From a bacterium GBS-1 (GTDB taxonomy: Bacteria; Synergistota; GBS-1): a stretch of 64,000 bases of DNA. The DNA lies in contig LEKQ01000001.1 in the NCBI GenBank assembly GCA_001443005.1, positions 330,792-394,791 of the forward strand, in the 5' to 3' direction. The notes beneath the pieces are model-generated. The model saw nothing but the letters and a program-made list of their open reading frames with translations. It ran no database searches and had not been told where the DNA came from. The position numbers and the translations under genes are program-made. This document shows, one piece after another, positions 25,457 to 36,103 of this stretch. Position 1 is the stretch's first letter, and the number at the start of each line of letters is the position of its first letter.

Positions 25457-25523
25457 TTTGAGCCCCCCTTTAAAATTTAAGTGGAGGAGGCCTTAAGTTT
25501 AGACCCCCTCCACTATTTTACTA

Positions 25524-26012
25524 CTACTCCTCTTCGATTTCTATCTTGACCCCTTCCTCTTTTCCAGCCTCGGCCTTGGGAAGAATGAGGGTCAGTACTC
25601 CATTCTTGTAAGAAGCTTTTGCCTCAGAAGGTTTAATACTCACAGGCAAAGGTATGGTCCTCGCAAAGCTACCGTAAGATCTCTCGCACCTATAGTAGTT
25701 TTCATCCTTCACCTCTTCATCTCTGCGAACCTCACCGCGTATAACTACGCTGTCCTCAAGCACCCTAATATCGATGTCTTTAGGATCGACGCCAGGCACC
25801 TCCGCTTTAAGAACTAGCTCCTTGCCCTGATCATAAAGATCGATGCGCGGCCCCCAAGAGGATATATCCCAAACCCTCAAAGAAGGTTTGCTTAACCCTC
25901 CAAAGAAGGTATCCATCACGTCGCTGAACCACCTATCAATCTCCTCATGGATCCTATCTAATGAACCGAACACACCTTCCTCCCTCCTTATAGGCAACCA
26001 CCTTCTCCTCAT
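25524..26012 (-). CDS. Hsp20/alpha-crystallin family small heat-shock protein
   Basis: 162 residues from the ATG at 26012, which has AAGGAGG 8 bases upstream; the GTG at 26021 would lie in the SD. The alpha-crystallin domain spans about 50-150 with PRIDLYDQGKELVLKAEVPG, the RSYGSFARTIPLPVSI strand and the terminal ASYKNGVLTLILPKAE block (A-x-x-x-n-G-v-L). It holds unfolding proteins in the cytoplasm as an ATP-independent chaperone. Inverted and direct repeats upstream may be regulatory. Confidence 0.93.
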   Translation of the reverse strand: MRRRWLPIRREEGVFGSLDRIHEEIDRWFSDVMDTFFGGLSKPSLRVWDISSWGPRIDLYDQGKELVLKAEVPGVDPKDIDIRVLEDSVVIRGEVRRDEEVKDENYYRCERSYGSFARTIPLPVSIKPSEAKASYKNGVLTLILPKAEAGKEEGVKIEIEEE

Positions 26013-26029
26013 GACTACCACCTCCTTAG

Positions 26030-26086
26030 TTTGACTTTCCTTGACTTTCTGCTTAAATTTTATTGACCAAATAGCGTTTAGGTCAA
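26030..26086 (-). promoter_or_regulatory. hsp20 upstream region: promoter with inverted repeat
   Basis: Minus strand TTGACC, 18 bases, TAAAAT forms a promoter. Its -35 is one arm of TTGACC-N12-GGTCAA (26063-26068, 26081-26086). Closer to the gene, GAAAGTCAA is repeated in tandem. The sequence is not a CIRCE element. Confidence 0.5.
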
Positions 26087-26220
26087 ATACCCAAAAAGCC
26101 GTTTTACAACTATTAAAGATAATTATCCAGCTATTTTACATATATATGCTTCATATCTAACGCAATCTTAAGAATACATTGATTTTCTTATTAAATTATT
26201 ATCCAACTGACTGTAAAAAT

Positions 26221-26249
26221 AAATCCCCCACCTTAAAGGTGGGGGATTT
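26221..26249 (-). terminator. terminator of the bpsA-dnaK-rpsU operon
   Basis: AAATCCCCCACC and GGTGGGGGATTT form a 12-bp or longer stem with a short loop. On the minus strand it is followed by ATTTTTA. It lies 15 bases after the rpsU stop. Confidence 0.85.
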
Positions 26250-26263
26250 TAAGACAAACAGCT

Positions 26264-26431
26264 CTACTTCTTCTTACGGCGAGACGAACGACGCTTACGA
26301 CGCTCACTCGGCTTCTCGTAGAAAGAGCGCCTTTTCATCTCAGCTAAAAGCCCAGAACGCTCACACTTTTTCTTAAAACGACGAAGAGCGTCATCTATCG
26401 TCTCATTCTTGCCGACAATTATCTCGGCCAT
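26264..26431 (-). CDS. rpsU: 30S ribosomal protein bS21
   Basis: 55 residues beginning [20 protein letters not shown], with [16 protein letters not shown] and an all-basic tail, typical bS21. The ATG at 26431 has GGGAGGG 8 bases upstream; upstream in-frame codons overlap the hit gene and are not used. It ends the bpsA-dnaK operon before a strong terminator. Confidence 0.95.
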   Translation of the reverse strand: MAEIIVGKNETIDDALRRFKKKCERSGLLAEMKRRSFYEKPSERRKRRSSRRKKK

Positions 26432-26457
26432 TAAACTTACCCTCCCTTCAAGATTTA

Positions 26458-26796
26458 CTAACCCGGGGGCCAATCCATAGGGCGTCCGCCCATGAGATGA
26501 AAGTGAAGATGATATATCGTCTGCCCTCCATCATGGCCACAGTTATTAACTACTCTAAAGCCTTTCTTTGCAAGATTATACTTATTAGCTAAAAACTTAA
26601 TCACCCGAAAGATGTGAGCGATAAGCTCACCATCTTCTACTTCTAAGATGCTTTCTATATGCTTCTTACTAATAACTAAAGCGTGAAAAGGTGCTTGAGG
26701 ATTTATATCCTTTATAGCAATGACTTTATCATCCTCAAACAATTTCACACTAGGAAGTTCTCCTCTCACAATCCTACAAAAAACACAATCTACCAT
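26458..26796 (-). CDS. HIT-family nucleotide hydrolase (HinT-like)
   Basis: 112 residues from ATG at 26796. The histidine triad HLHFHLM (His96, His98, His100) and the N-terminal [13 protein letters not shown] with a Cys pair are HinT hallmarks. It hydrolyses purine nucleoside phosphoramidates. The start overlaps the J/HEAT gene stop as ATGGTAG, so translation is coupled; rpsU follows after 26 bases. Confidence 0.93.
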   Translation of the reverse strand: MVDCVFCRIVRGELPSVKLFEDDKVIAIKDINPQAPFHALVISKKHIESILEVEDGELIAHIFRVIKFLANKYNLAKKGFRVVNNCGHDGGQTIYHLHFHLMGGRPMDWPPG

Positions 26797-27569
26797 TCTT
26801 CTTCTTTCCAGCCCTCCAATGCCCTCTTTATCCACGACCTAACTTCTACATCCTGTTCCACCTTGAGAAGAGCAATTAAAGACGGTATGGCCTTTTTATC
26901 ATTCAATAGTACTAAACCTTTTACAGCAGCTAACCTCACCTCCACAGCAGGATGGTTAAGTAAAGAGACAAGAGTTTTTAGAACCTCCTCACCTCCTATT
27001 CTAACCATAGCATTAAGGGCCATCTGCTTAATATCCGAAGACTTGCTCTTCAAGAGTAAAGCTTTAAACTTAGGCAGAGCTGATCTAAAATTTGCCTTTT
27101 CTAAAGCTCTAATCGCCATCCTCACTATTTCCTCATCTTCATCATTTAAAAGGTTCATTAGAGCCATTAAAGCCTCATCATCGCTAAAATTAGAAAGGTA
27201 TCTAACTACTTCTCTCCTCAAGTATAAATTATCGCTCTTTAACCTATCCAGTAGCAAACTTATAGAAAGTCCCTTTTCTCTCCTATTAGCCTTATTTGCT
27301 AACTTATTCAAGATTTCCTTAGCTTGTTCCGAAAGCTTTTTCCTTTTATCTTCGTTTTCGTACCTAACTTCCCGTACGGCAGCCTTCCTTGTCAGATAGT
27401 AATAGGCTTTAACGATCTCCTCATACTTAGCATTAGACCCTCTATCTGAAATATCTGGATGATACCTGAGGGCAAGTCTCCTAAAGGCTCTCTTTACCTC
27501 ATCAAGGGATGCTCCCACAGGAAGACCAAGCACTTTATAATATAATGATAACTCTTTCACTTCCATCAT
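26790..27569 (-). CDS. J-domain protein fused to HEAT-like repeats
   Basis: 259 residues. Residues about 8-65 are a DnaJ domain with helix [17 protein letters not shown] and the HPD triad (37-39). The rest (about 95-255) is four to five HEAT-like helical repeats, for example [20 protein letters not shown] and [20 protein letters not shown]. The Gly/Phe region, zinc-finger and client domains of classical DnaJ are missing. Its ATG overlaps the dnaK stop, so it is presumably the partner of this DnaK, with HEAT repeats choosing clients. No grpE is nearby. Confidence 0.85.
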   Translation of the reverse strand: MMEVKELSLYYKVLGLPVGASLDEVKRAFRRLALRYHPDISDRGSNAKYEEIVKAYYYLTRKAAVREVRYENEDKRKKLSEQAKEILNKLANKANRREKGLSISLLLDRLKSDNLYLRREVVRYLSNFSDDEALMALMNLLNDEDEEIVRMAIRALEKANFRSALPKFKALLLKSKSSDIKQMALNAMVRIGGEEVLKTLVSLLNHPAVEVRLAAVKGLVLLNDKKAIPSLIALLKVEQDVEVRSWIKRALEGWKEEEW

Positions 27570-29278
27570 CCACCAAGCTCCCTACTTAAATCCAAAAGAA
27601 GCTTTAAAATTTCGCTCAACTCATCAAGATCAATATTATTTACCTTTCCCTTAACTTCTTCAAGAACAGACCTAACGCTCTTGGCATCCTCATTTTCGAG
27701 ATAAGAGAGTTTACGCTCTAAATCAAGTAGAGCAAGTTCAACCTTATTCCTAAGCTCACGAACCTTATGTTCACCGCTATCTTTCTCTCTATAAAGCTCG
27801 GCTTCCTTGATTATGCGCTCTACCTCCTCCTGAGGAATATCCTTAACTCCTCCTATCTCTATCTTCTGCTCCTTACCCGTATCAAGATCCCTAGCTTTAA
27901 CGCTAACTATCCCATTAACATCTATGGAAAAGGTAACCTCTATCCTAGGAACGCCCCGGGGAGCTGGTCTTATCCCTGTGAGCTGAAACTTCCCAAGAGA
28001 GATATTGTCCTCAGCTAAAGGTCTCTCTCCCTGAAGAACATGAATCTCAACCGTAGTTTGATTGTCCGCAACAGTTGTAAATATACGGGAGGCAGATGTC
28101 GGAATAGGAGTATTTCTATCTATGATCTTGGTGAATATTCCACCTATAGTTTCAACGCCCAAAGACAGAGGAGTAACATCCACAAGAACTATACCTGTAA
28201 CCTCTCCCTTAATCATAGCAGCTTGAATGGCAGCTCCTAAAGCGACGCATTCGTCGGGGTTAACTCCTCGCAAAGGCTCCTTTCCTAAAAGCTCTCTAAC
28301 TTTCCTCTGAACCAGCGGTATCCTTGTTGAACCACCAACAAGTAAAACCTGATCTATCTCACGCGGAAGAAGCTTGGCATCTTCAAGAGCCCTTAAGACA
28401 GGCTCCTCAAGCTTGTCAACAAGATCTTTAATCAAATCCTCAAAGAGTTCTCTCCTTAGCGTAACTTGAAGATGCTTAGGTCCACTTTCATCAGCTGCTA
28501 TGAAGGGAATGCTAATCTCTGTCTCATAGACCTCTGAAAGCTCTATTTTGGCCCTCTCTGCTTCCTCCTTAAGCTTCTGTAGAGCCATCCTATCTTTCGA
28601 GAGATCTATAGCAGTTTCACTCTTAAACCTCTCCACCAGATAGGATATTATTCTCTCGTCAAAGTCATCTCCGCCTAAACGATTATTCCCAGCTGTAGCC
28701 TTTACTTCAAAAACCCCTTCCGCTATCTCAAGTATAGAAACATCGAATGTGCCACCACCAAGATCAAAGACCAGTACCTTTATCTCTTCGCTCCCCGGTT
28801 TTCTACCTAAACCATAAGCTAAAGCCGCAGCAGTAGGTTCATTTATTATTCTCAAAACCTTGAGCCCTGCAAGTTCCCCTGCTTCCTTAGTAGCTTGCCT
28901 TTGCGCATCACTAAAATAAGCAGGAACGGTTATAACCGCCTCTTTTATCCTCTCAGAGAGGAATTCCTCAGCATCTTCCTTCAGCTTCCTTATGATAAGC
29001 GCTGCTATATCCTGAGGTCTATAAGATTTCCCATCTACCTCAAACTTATAATCCCTTCCCATATATCTCTTTATAGATAGAACGGTCCTATCAGGATTAA
29101 GTATAGCCTGATTCTTGGCAGGTTCCCCTACAAGGATCTCCCCACTCTTTGAAAAGGCTACCACCGATGGAGTAACCCTTTTGCCCCTCCTATTAGGAAT
29201 TATCTCTGGTCTATCCCCTTCCATAAAGGCTATGGCAGAATAAGTTGTTCCAAAATCTATACCAATAGCCCTACCCAA
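27566..29278 (-). CDS. dnaK: Hsp70 chaperone DnaK (short form)
   Basis: 570 residues. The ATPase domain starts [17 protein letters not shown] and contains [32 protein letters not shown] and [15 protein letters not shown]. The substrate domain follows [14 protein letters not shown] to about 500, and the lid is shortened, giving a protein 40-70 residues shorter than typical DnaK. It lacks the acidic EEVD-like bacterial tail. TTG start with AGGAG upstream. It lies between bpsA and the J/HEAT gene; it could be a second, specialised Hsp70. Confidence 0.93.
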   Translation of the reverse strand: MGRAIGIDFGTTYSAIAFMEGDRPEIIPNRRGKRVTPSVVAFSKSGEILVGEPAKNQAILNPDRTVLSIKRYMGRDYKFEVDGKSYRPQDIAALIIRKLKEDAEEFLSERIKEAVITVPAYFSDAQRQATKEAGELAGLKVLRIINEPTAAALAYGLGRKPGSEEIKVLVFDLGGGTFDVSILEIAEGVFEVKATAGNNRLGGDDFDERIISYLVERFKSETAIDLSKDRMALQKLKEEAERAKIELSEVYETEISIPFIAADESGPKHLQVTLRRELFEDLIKDLVDKLEEPVLRALEDAKLLPREIDQVLLVGGSTRIPLVQRKVRELLGKEPLRGVNPDECVALGAAIQAAMIKGEVTGIVLVDVTPLSLGVETIGGIFTKIIDRNTPIPTSASRIFTTVADNQTTVEIHVLQGERPLAEDNISLGKFQLTGIRPAPRGVPRIEVTFSIDVNGIVSVKARDLDTGKEQKIEIGGVKDIPQEEVERIIKEAELYREKDSGEHKVRELRNKVELALLDLERKLSYLENEDAKSVRSVLEEVKGKVNNIDLDELSEILKLLLDLSRELGG

Positions 29279-29296
29279 GTTCTCCTAAACACCTCT

Positions 29297-30346
29297 CTAT
29301 GTAGTTGAACTCTCCTCATCCTCATATATATCCTCGGCTAAAGGCTCATTCCACCTCTGGAATTCACCAACTGTTTCAACTCGATAAAGAGCAGATACAT
29401 ACCAGATTCCCTTAGGATCACTCTTAACGGGGTTTAGCTCCCATCCCCGTGTACTCCTATAATAGGGCCAGTTAACGTACTCGTTAAACTCATTTATTAT
29501 ATCAGTTATAACCAAACCCGCTTCAACTATGAAGCGCTGGATATCTCTCCATTTGCTTAAAGATGTCTCCACATGTGTGAGCCCTATATACCCAGCACAA
29601 CCTGCTCCCTTCAAGGTGGCTATACCTCTATATGCGAAGGCCTTAAATCCAGGAAGGGTCTCGGCCGGATCAGTAAAGAAAACATCAAACTTGCCCAAAA
29701 GATCATCAGGTAAGGGATCGCGAAGGTCAACCCTCTTAAGATCAAGGATCTCCAAACCTCTTTCGTTCTTAATTCTATTCTCAAAATCAAGGATCCTCTT
29801 ATCTATATCTATAACAACTACCCTCTTAGGTAATCTCGTCAACGCCAGTGCCAATCCGACAAGGTCATCATCTCCAAGAACGATTATCTCCTTACCCCTT
29901 AAGTCCCCCCTCATATCAGCTAAAGCTACTCTTGCCATAGTTGTCTCAGGAGTGACATAACCCTGATCATACCTATGAAGAGCCTCTGGCCTATCCTCCT
30001 GAATTTTCAAAAAATCCTCGTATATATCCTTGAAGCCATCTATTGTAACTGTCCTGCCATTACACCTATCGCACGTATACCTTCTATATGGATAAATACC
30101 AAGCCTTTCTGCTTCCCTCTTGCCTTTCTCAGTTAAAACTATATTTTCTCCCTGATAACCCACCCAATCCTCACGCTTAAGAAGATCGATTATAGAAGCG
30201 ACAGCAGGAAGAGAAACCATAGAGTATCTGACAACCTCCCAAAAGTCGCTCGTTACAAACAAGGCAGACAAAACCCTCTCTACATCTCTTGCGAAAACAG
30301 GAATATTTGTCCTTTTTCTAACTTCAGAAGCATATACCTCTATCAA
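29297..30346 (-). CDS. bpsA: branched-chain polyamine synthase, BpsA family
   Basis: About 349 residues. An N-terminal winged-helix-like part (1-85) is followed by RYDQGYVTPETTMARVAL, the nucleotide-site GDDDLVGLALALTRLPKRVV and the FFTDPAETLPG segment, in which DPPET is the usual form. A CDRC-type Cys pair lies at about 92-95. The family adds aminopropyl groups from decarboxylated SAM to make quaternary branched polyamines that stabilise nucleic acids in thermophiles. TTG at 30346 follows GGAGGAGGGA; codons up to 30364 overlap the SD. It is first gene of the dnaK operon. Confidence 0.88.
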   Translation of the reverse strand: MIEVYASEVRKRTNIPVFARDVERVLSALFVTSDFWEVVRYSMVSLPAVASIIDLLKREDWVGYQGENIVLTEKGKREAERLGIYPYRRYTCDRCNGRTVTIDGFKDIYEDFLKIQEDRPEALHRYDQGYVTPETTMARVALADMRGDLRGKEIIVLGDDDLVGLALALTRLPKRVVVIDIDKRILDFENRIKNERGLEILDLKRVDLRDPLPDDLLGKFDVFFTDPAETLPGFKAFAYRGIATLKGAGCAGYIGLTHVETSLSKWRDIQRFIVEAGLVITDIINEFNEYVNWPYYRSTRGWELNPVKSDPKGIWYVSALYRVETVGEFQRWNEPLAEDIYEDEESSTT

Positions 30347-30457
30347 TTTCAATCCCTCCTCCAAAGTCTATTTAACACATAAATTTTACTATAACAGCCT
30401 GCGTTTGAAAAGGTGTTATAATTATAGCACAAACCTAAGCCAAGAGGAGGGACAAAG

Positions 30458-31072
30458 GTGATAGGATGGAATGTATCTAACCAAGAGTTTACTATTGAAG
30501 ATCACTATTATTTTTCAATTTTGAAAAGCAAAATAAAATACAAAATCCTTAACTCCCTCGATGAGGGGAAGGAATGCAAGGTTATAGTTCTCAACTATCC
30601 TGAAAAGCCTTTTGATGAAGCTGATATAGAGAGGATTGTTACCTTCGTTAAAGAGGGAAAGAGAATAATAGCTCTCGGATACTACATGAACGAGGATAAT
30701 GTTGCCTCTATCCTAAATCAGATATCTGAACCCTTTGGCCTTAAGATTCTTCCCTCCGCTGTAAGGGATGAAGTAAACTGCCTTAATAGCGATCCCTTTC
30801 TTCTAACTACAAGTAATATAAAGCTATTCTCTGATGGAATCAATAAAATCCTAATGCCTTGCACAGCTCCAATAGAAATAATTGGGGAGAAGGCTGAGCC
30901 TATAATAATCAGTGAAGGCTCCTCCCTTCCCCCCACTCAAATACTGGGAGCACGTTCAAGTTACGGCAAGGGAGAATTTATTTTGATTGGAACTTGTGTA
31001 TTTTGGGATAACTTCTCAATAGTGCACTTCGATAACTTACGCTTCTCCCTTAACCTTTTAAGCGTTCCTTAA
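30458..31072 (+). CDS. hypothetical protein with GATase-like fold features
   Basis: 204 residues, not recognised with certainty. KVIVLNYPEKPFDEADIERI and VTFVKEGKRIIALGYYMNED have the pattern of a beta strand, loop, helix and 'opening' strand seen in glutamine-amidotransferase-like/GldG-type domains that bind ligands without catalysis. The last third reads SSYGKGEFILIGTCVFWDN. No signal peptide or membrane span is seen. GTG start with AGGAGGG 7 bases upstream; TATAAT at 30417-30422. Its 3' end overlaps the convergent aminotransferase by 23 bases. Confidence 0.65.
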   Translation: MIGWNVSNQEFTIEDHYYFSILKSKIKYKILNSLDEGKECKVIVLNYPEKPFDEADIERIVTFVKEGKRIIALGYYMNEDNVASILNQISEPFGLKILPSAVRDEVNCLNSDPFLLTTSNIKLFSDGINKILMPCTAPIEIIGEKAEPIIISEGSSLPPTQILGARSSYGKGEFILIGTCVFWDNFSIVHFDNLRFSLNLLSVP

Positions 31073-32258
31073 TGGCTTCACCTAGTCTTCTTAAGCCCTC
31101 CTTAATCTCATCTTCAGAGGGATAAGTGAAGTTTATTCTCATTTCATCGTTCCTCTCACCATAAGGATAGAAGGCACTTCCTACAACGTAAGCAACGCCA
31201 TACTTCTCAACGGCTAACTTAAATAGCTCTGTAGTATCAACTCCCTCCACCTGAACCCAGTAGAAGAAACCTCCTCCGGGACGGAAATACTTAGTCCCAG
31301 TGGGGAGGTGATCTTTTATAGCTATTTCCATTACATCGCGTTTAGCACTATAATGCTTCCTTATGAGCTCTATCTGAGGTTCAAGCCAACCTCTCTTGCA
31401 AAATTCGCTTATAAAGAACTGGGCCAAAAGGCTTGTAGAAAGGTCCATACCCTGTTTTATAAGAATGAACTTTCTAACTATTTCTTTATCACCAATTATC
31501 CATCCTACCCTGGTCCCCGGAGCCAATATCTTAGAAAAGCTTCCACAATATATAACCCTATTAGATACATCCATGCTCTTTATCTGGGCAGGAGGCTTAG
31601 CATCATAATATATTTCACCATAAGCATCATCCTCAACTATTATAAGATCGTACTTCTCAGCAACTTCATATAACCTCTTCCTCCTATCGATAGAGAGAAC
31701 TCTACCGGATGGATTTTGAAAGTTAGGAATAACATAAACGAACTTAGGTATAGGAAGACCCTCTTTTATTCTCTTCTTCAAGTCTTCCTCAAGGATATCT
31801 ACTACCATTCCATCTTCATCCATGGGTATGCCCACAAAGCGAGCTCCGCAGTTTCTAAAGGCAGCTAGGGTTCCAACGTAGGTAGGAGCCTCAACGTAAA
31901 CGTAGTCCCCGTAATCGAAGAAAACCCTTCCTATTATGTCCATCGCTTGCTGAGAGCCACTCACTATGACCACATTTTCAGGAGTTGCGGAAAAACCATA
32001 CCTCTTAGTGCACCAATCAGCCACGAATTCTCTAAGTTCCCTTAACCCTTCGGTCTCCCCATATTGTAAAGCGGTGTTAGCATAATCCTTAATCAAAGCG
32101 GATATCTCAACAAACTTATCACCAGGGAAGATCCTTGGATCAGGTAATCCACCAGCAAAGGAGATAATCCCAGGCCTCTTCGCCATAGAGAGTAGCTCAC
32201 GTATAGCGGATGGCTTAAGCTCCCTCCCTATAGTAGATATCCTCTCATCCCAATTCAT
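31050..32258 (-). CDS. PLP-dependent aminotransferase (LysN/2-aminoadipate aminotransferase-like)
   Basis: 402 residues, fold-type I. ISFAGGLPDPRIFP opens the family. YVIPNFQNPSGRVLS, VEDDAYGEIYY and the PLP lysine in YCGSFSKILAPGTRVGWI follow. This is the MocR-like group without the HTH domain, which includes multi-substrate aromatic/aminoadipate/branched-chain aminotransferases. Specificity is not resolved. AAGGGGGG precedes the ATG. Monocistronic as far as visible. Confidence 0.9.
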   Translation of the reverse strand: MNWDERISTIGRELKPSAIRELLSMAKRPGIISFAGGLPDPRIFPGDKFVEISALIKDYANTALQYGETEGLRELREFVADWCTKRYGFSATPENVVIVSGSQQAMDIIGRVFFDYGDYVYVEAPTYVGTLAAFRNCGARFVGIPMDEDGMVVDILEEDLKKRIKEGLPIPKFVYVIPNFQNPSGRVLSIDRRKRLYEVAEKYDLIIVEDDAYGEIYYDAKPPAQIKSMDVSNRVIYCGSFSKILAPGTRVGWIIGDKEIVRKFILIKQGMDLSTSLLAQFFISEFCKRGWLEPQIELIRKHYSAKRDVMEIAIKDHLPTGTKYFRPGGGFFYWVQVEGVDTTELFKLAVEKYGVAYVVGSAFYPYGERNDEMRINFTYPSEDEIKEGLRRLGEAIKERLKG

Positions 32259-32316
32259 ACCTTATCCCCCCTTGAGATTATTGATAACCCCCCTTATTAT
32301 AACACGTAGGATTTGG

Positions 32317-32322
32317 TATAAT
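32317..32322 (+). promoter_or_regulatory. -10 box of the tRNA-Ser gene
   Basis: TATAAT 14 bases before the tRNA 5' end. A weak TTATTA lies 17 bases upstream (32294-32299). Confidence 0.5.
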
Positions 32323-32336
32323 ATAAATGGTTTGGC

Positions 32337-32428
32337 GGAGAGGTGTCCGAACTGGATAAGGAGCCGGACTTGAAATCCGGTAAGCCCTTGTAAGGGCGAT
32401 GTGGGTTCGAGTCCCACCCTCTCCGCCA
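32337..32428 (+). tRNA. tRNA-Ser (UGA)
   Basis: GGAGAGG acceptor pairs with CCTCTCC. Anticodon loop CTTGAAA carries TGA. The long variable arm AAGCCCTTGTAAGGGCGA is typical of class II tRNA. CCA is encoded. Confidence 0.96.
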
Positions 32429-32477
32429 TTATATTTTCTACTATCAAAGAGCTCCAATAAAATGATATCAAAAGATA

Positions 32478-32506
32478 TTTACTTTTAAAAGTTCGTATTG
32501 TAATAT
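32478..32506 (+). promoter_or_regulatory. promoter of the polysaccharide deacetylase gene, leaderless arrangement
   Basis: TTTACT (32478-32483), 17 bases, TAATAT (32501-32506). The predicted start is about 32513 and the ATG is at 32514. No SD. Confidence 0.6.
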
Positions 32507-32513
32507 AACTACC

Positions 32514-33461
32514 ATGAAAAAGGGCTTACTCTGGGTTTTACTAACCATAGCTCTACTTTACACTCCCATTTTTAAGGAAAAGGAGATATTCTTAACCTTT
32601 GATGACGGTCCAATTCCACCCTATACCATAGAAATAGCAAGTACATTAGAAAAAGAAGGAGCGAGAGGAACCTTCTTCCTAGTTGGTAAGAAAGTAATAG
32701 AACACGGAAGTTTTGTAAGAGAGCTCAGCGAGAAAGGACACACCATAGGAAATCACACCTTTAGCCACAATAGATTCAACCAAGAAAGCGTAGAAGAGAG
32801 CTTGGAAGACCTGATACGTGGGGAGGTTGTCTTAGCAGAACAAATCGGCTACTTTACAAAGCTCTATAGACCACCCGGCGGGGGAATATCGAGGATCAAA
32901 AGGGAGATCTTTGAGGACTTAGGCTTCAAAGCTGTTTTCTGGGATGTTAATACGAGAGACTTCGAAAATAGGGGAAGCCTCTATATAATCTTGAAGACCA
33001 TATTAATCAGCTGGGACAAGAGCATAGTTTTAATGCACTCTTGCCCTAGCGCTTCTAAATCCCTACCTGCCCTAGTAAAGATATTAAAGTTTCTAAATTT
33101 TAATATAAAAGCTCTACCTACAGAAAGGTTTACCCCTCCCTCATTTCCCACCAGCGAGATAGTGAAAATTAATGAAAGACAGAAACTTCTCCTAAAACTA
33201 ATAGGAATGGAGAGCTTCATCGAAGGAGATGTCTTTCTCCTTGAAAGAGCTCTTTCAAACATTAGGAATTACAATGAGTTTAACCACTTCCTCTCTAACG
33301 TTAGAGCCTTTGAGAGAAAAGCAGCTACACTGGATGAAGAGCTCTTTTGGAGAAAAGAAAAACGAAGGCTCGAGATTTATATAAGACGGACTATATTAAG
33401 AAGAAAACTACTGGAATGTCTCATATCTAACATTTTATCTCTGCCAGAAAAAGCTTATTAA
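32514..33461 (+). CDS. polysaccharide deacetylase (NodB domain) family protein
   Basis: 315 residues. A short hydrophobic N-terminus (about 3-20) may be a signal anchor. The NodB domain follows: EIFLTFDDGPIPPYT supplies the catalytic Asp pair, and GHTIGNHTFSHNRF the metal His-X3-His, with RPPGGG motif 3. It deacetylates N-acetylated glycans, probably peptidoglycan, at the cell surface. The last 100 residues form a charged helical extension not part of the catalytic domain. The mRNA is probably leaderless. The 3' end overlaps the convergent DUF554 gene by 27 bases. Confidence 0.88.
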   Translation: MKKGLLWVLLTIALLYTPIFKEKEIFLTFDDGPIPPYTIEIASTLEKEGARGTFFLVGKKVIEHGSFVRELSEKGHTIGNHTFSHNRFNQESVEESLEDLIRGEVVLAEQIGYFTKLYRPPGGGISRIKREIFEDLGFKAVFWDVNTRDFENRGSLYIILKTILISWDKSIVLMHSCPSASKSLPALVKILKFLNFNIKALPTERFTPPSFPTSEIVKINERQKLLLKLIGMESFIEGDVFLLERALSNIRNYNEFNHFLSNVRAFERKAATLDEELFWRKEKRRLEIYIRRTILRRKLLECLISNILSLPEKAY

Positions 33462-34109
33462 TGGTGAAACAACTAAAGCGGGGAGAAAATCCCCAACCCT
33501 TATATCCTTTATCTCGAGCAACCTAAAGCCTATAGCCAAAACCATGATACCACCAGTAGCTGTAAAATTCCCCAAGATAAAGGTCTCCTTCAAAAAAGAA
33601 AGCTGAGACGCAAAAAGCGTTAACACTCCCTGAATAACTAAAACTGAGATTGTAGAAAGTAGAACTCCAAATCCTAAAGCAGAAGATAACATTATGGAAG
33701 TGACAAAGTCAAGGAGAGATTTTAAAAAGAGGATGTCAGGCTTACCCATAAGACCATCCTGAAAACACCCTAGTACAGTCATAGGACCAACGCAAAATAT
33801 AATAGTAGCTGTCAGCCATCCTTTAACTATATCCTCTCTCTTAAGCTTTCTTTCAAAGAACCTACCTATACCCTCTATCTTATACTCTAGCTCAAGCCAG
33901 GTTCCCAAAGCCCCACCTATAACTAAGGAAAGAATAACAGCAAGCAATTCTTTCCCCTCAAAGCCCATCTTTGTTCCTATAAGGAGGGTAGAAAGTCCTA
34001 AAGCCTGAAGCATAGCCTTCCTTATCCTCTCGGGGATCTGTTTTCTTAAAACTAGTCCAATGGAGCTACCTACTAGAACTGCTACAGTATTAACCAAGGT
34101 TCCAGTCAA
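33435..34109 (-). CDS. DUF554 family membrane protein
   Basis: About 224 residues with six or seven hydrophobic segments. TLVNTVAVLVGSSIGLVLRK at the N-terminus and the FCVGPMTVLGCFQDGLMG block match the DUF554 (YqgA/YdfK) family, whose function is unknown. The frame is open to 34130, but GGAGGAGGG lies 9 bases before the TTG at 34109, which places the start just past the sahH stop. It is probably cotranscribed with sahH. Confidence 0.82.
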   Translation of the reverse strand: MTGTLVNTVAVLVGSSIGLVLRKQIPERIRKAMLQALGLSTLLIGTKMGFEGKELLAVILSLVIGGALGTWLELEYKIEGIGRFFERKLKREDIVKGWLTATIIFCVGPMTVLGCFQDGLMGKPDILFLKSLLDFVTSIMLSSALGFGVLLSTISVLVIQGVLTLFASQLSFLKETFILGNFTATGGIMVLAIGFRLLEIKDIRVGDFLPALVVSPLISFFWQR

Positions 34110-34111
34110 TC

Positions 34112-35386
<1,275 letters not shown>

Positions 35387-36064
35387 CTAAAATAGCGTCA
35401 TCTTATCGCCTTCTCGCTTTATCCTTTCTATAACATTATGAGCCTCTCTCAGAGGCTTCGGAAGCCTATAGCCATCACAACAGGAAAGGATAAGTCTAAC
35501 AGCCACATCGAGGCTTATACCATAACCAACGGAAATGAAGAGCGGTTTAACCCCATCCTTGGTCCTCAAAACCACTCCTACTATCTCATCCTTATCGTAT
35601 AAGTAAGTGTAATCCCCCTGCTTCGGTCCAGGTTCCTTAAACTTGCCAAAAAGATGGCTTTTTGCGCATCCGACCGTAGGAGCATCCACGTAAATACCAA
35701 AATGACTTGCTATCCCCATTCTCCTTGGATGGGCTATACCCGCCCCATCAATAAGCCAAACATCAGGCTTTTTCTTAAGCTTATCAGCAGCCTCTATAAG
35801 CAAGGGCATCTCTCTAAAAGCAAGAAGACCAGGAATATAAGGAAAATCAACTCTTCTTTTGACGCTAACTTCCTCCAGCAATCTCAAATCGGGGTAAGAG
35901 TAAACAAGTATAACCGCATAACCAATATCCCCATCATAAGCTAGGTCAGAAGCAGCGATAAGCCTTACTTTAGATAGATCAACCCTGTTCTTGAGGTCTA
36001 CTTTAGACCTCAGCTCGTTTTGAACCTTAATTGCCTCTTCAGGGGGGAGGTCCCAACGATGCAT
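35387..36064 (-). CDS. nfi: endonuclease V
   Basis: Nicks DNA 3' to deaminated bases (inosine). About 225 residues from the ATG at 36064. The family blocks IAASDLAYDG, VDFPYIPGLLAFREMP, DVWLIDGAGIAHPRRMGIASHFG and PTVGCAKSHLFG contain the three catalytic acids. The start lies immediately after the T tract of the ribosomal operon terminator and has no SD, so read-through, a start-proximal promoter or coupling is unclear. ahcY follows after 15 bases. Confidence 0.93.
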   Translation of the reverse strand: MHRWDLPPEEAIKVQNELRSKVDLKNRVDLSKVRLIAASDLAYDGDIGYAVILVYSYPDLRLLEEVSVKRRVDFPYIPGLLAFREMPLLIEAADKLKKKPDVWLIDGAGIAHPRRMGIASHFGIYVDAPTVGCAKSHLFGKFKEPGPKQGDYTYLYDKDEIVGVVLRTKDGVKPLFISVGYGISLDVAVRLILSCCDGYRLPKPLREAHNVIERIKREGDKMTLF

Positions 36065-36068
36065 GGTC

Positions 36069-36103
36069 AAAAAACAAAAGGAGCGGGCAAGATGCACCGC
36101 TCC
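36069..36103 (-). terminator. terminator of the rplKAJL operon
   Basis: GGAGCGG (minus; 36097-36103) pairs with CCGCTCC (36080-36086). It is followed by TTTTGTTTTTT. It begins at the rplL stop codon. Confidence 0.85.

Noticed and set aside
29279-29296. CIRCE element for dnaK or hsp20
   Set aside because: No TTAGCACTC-N9-GAGTGCTAA in the upstream regions of bpsA-dnaK or hsp20.
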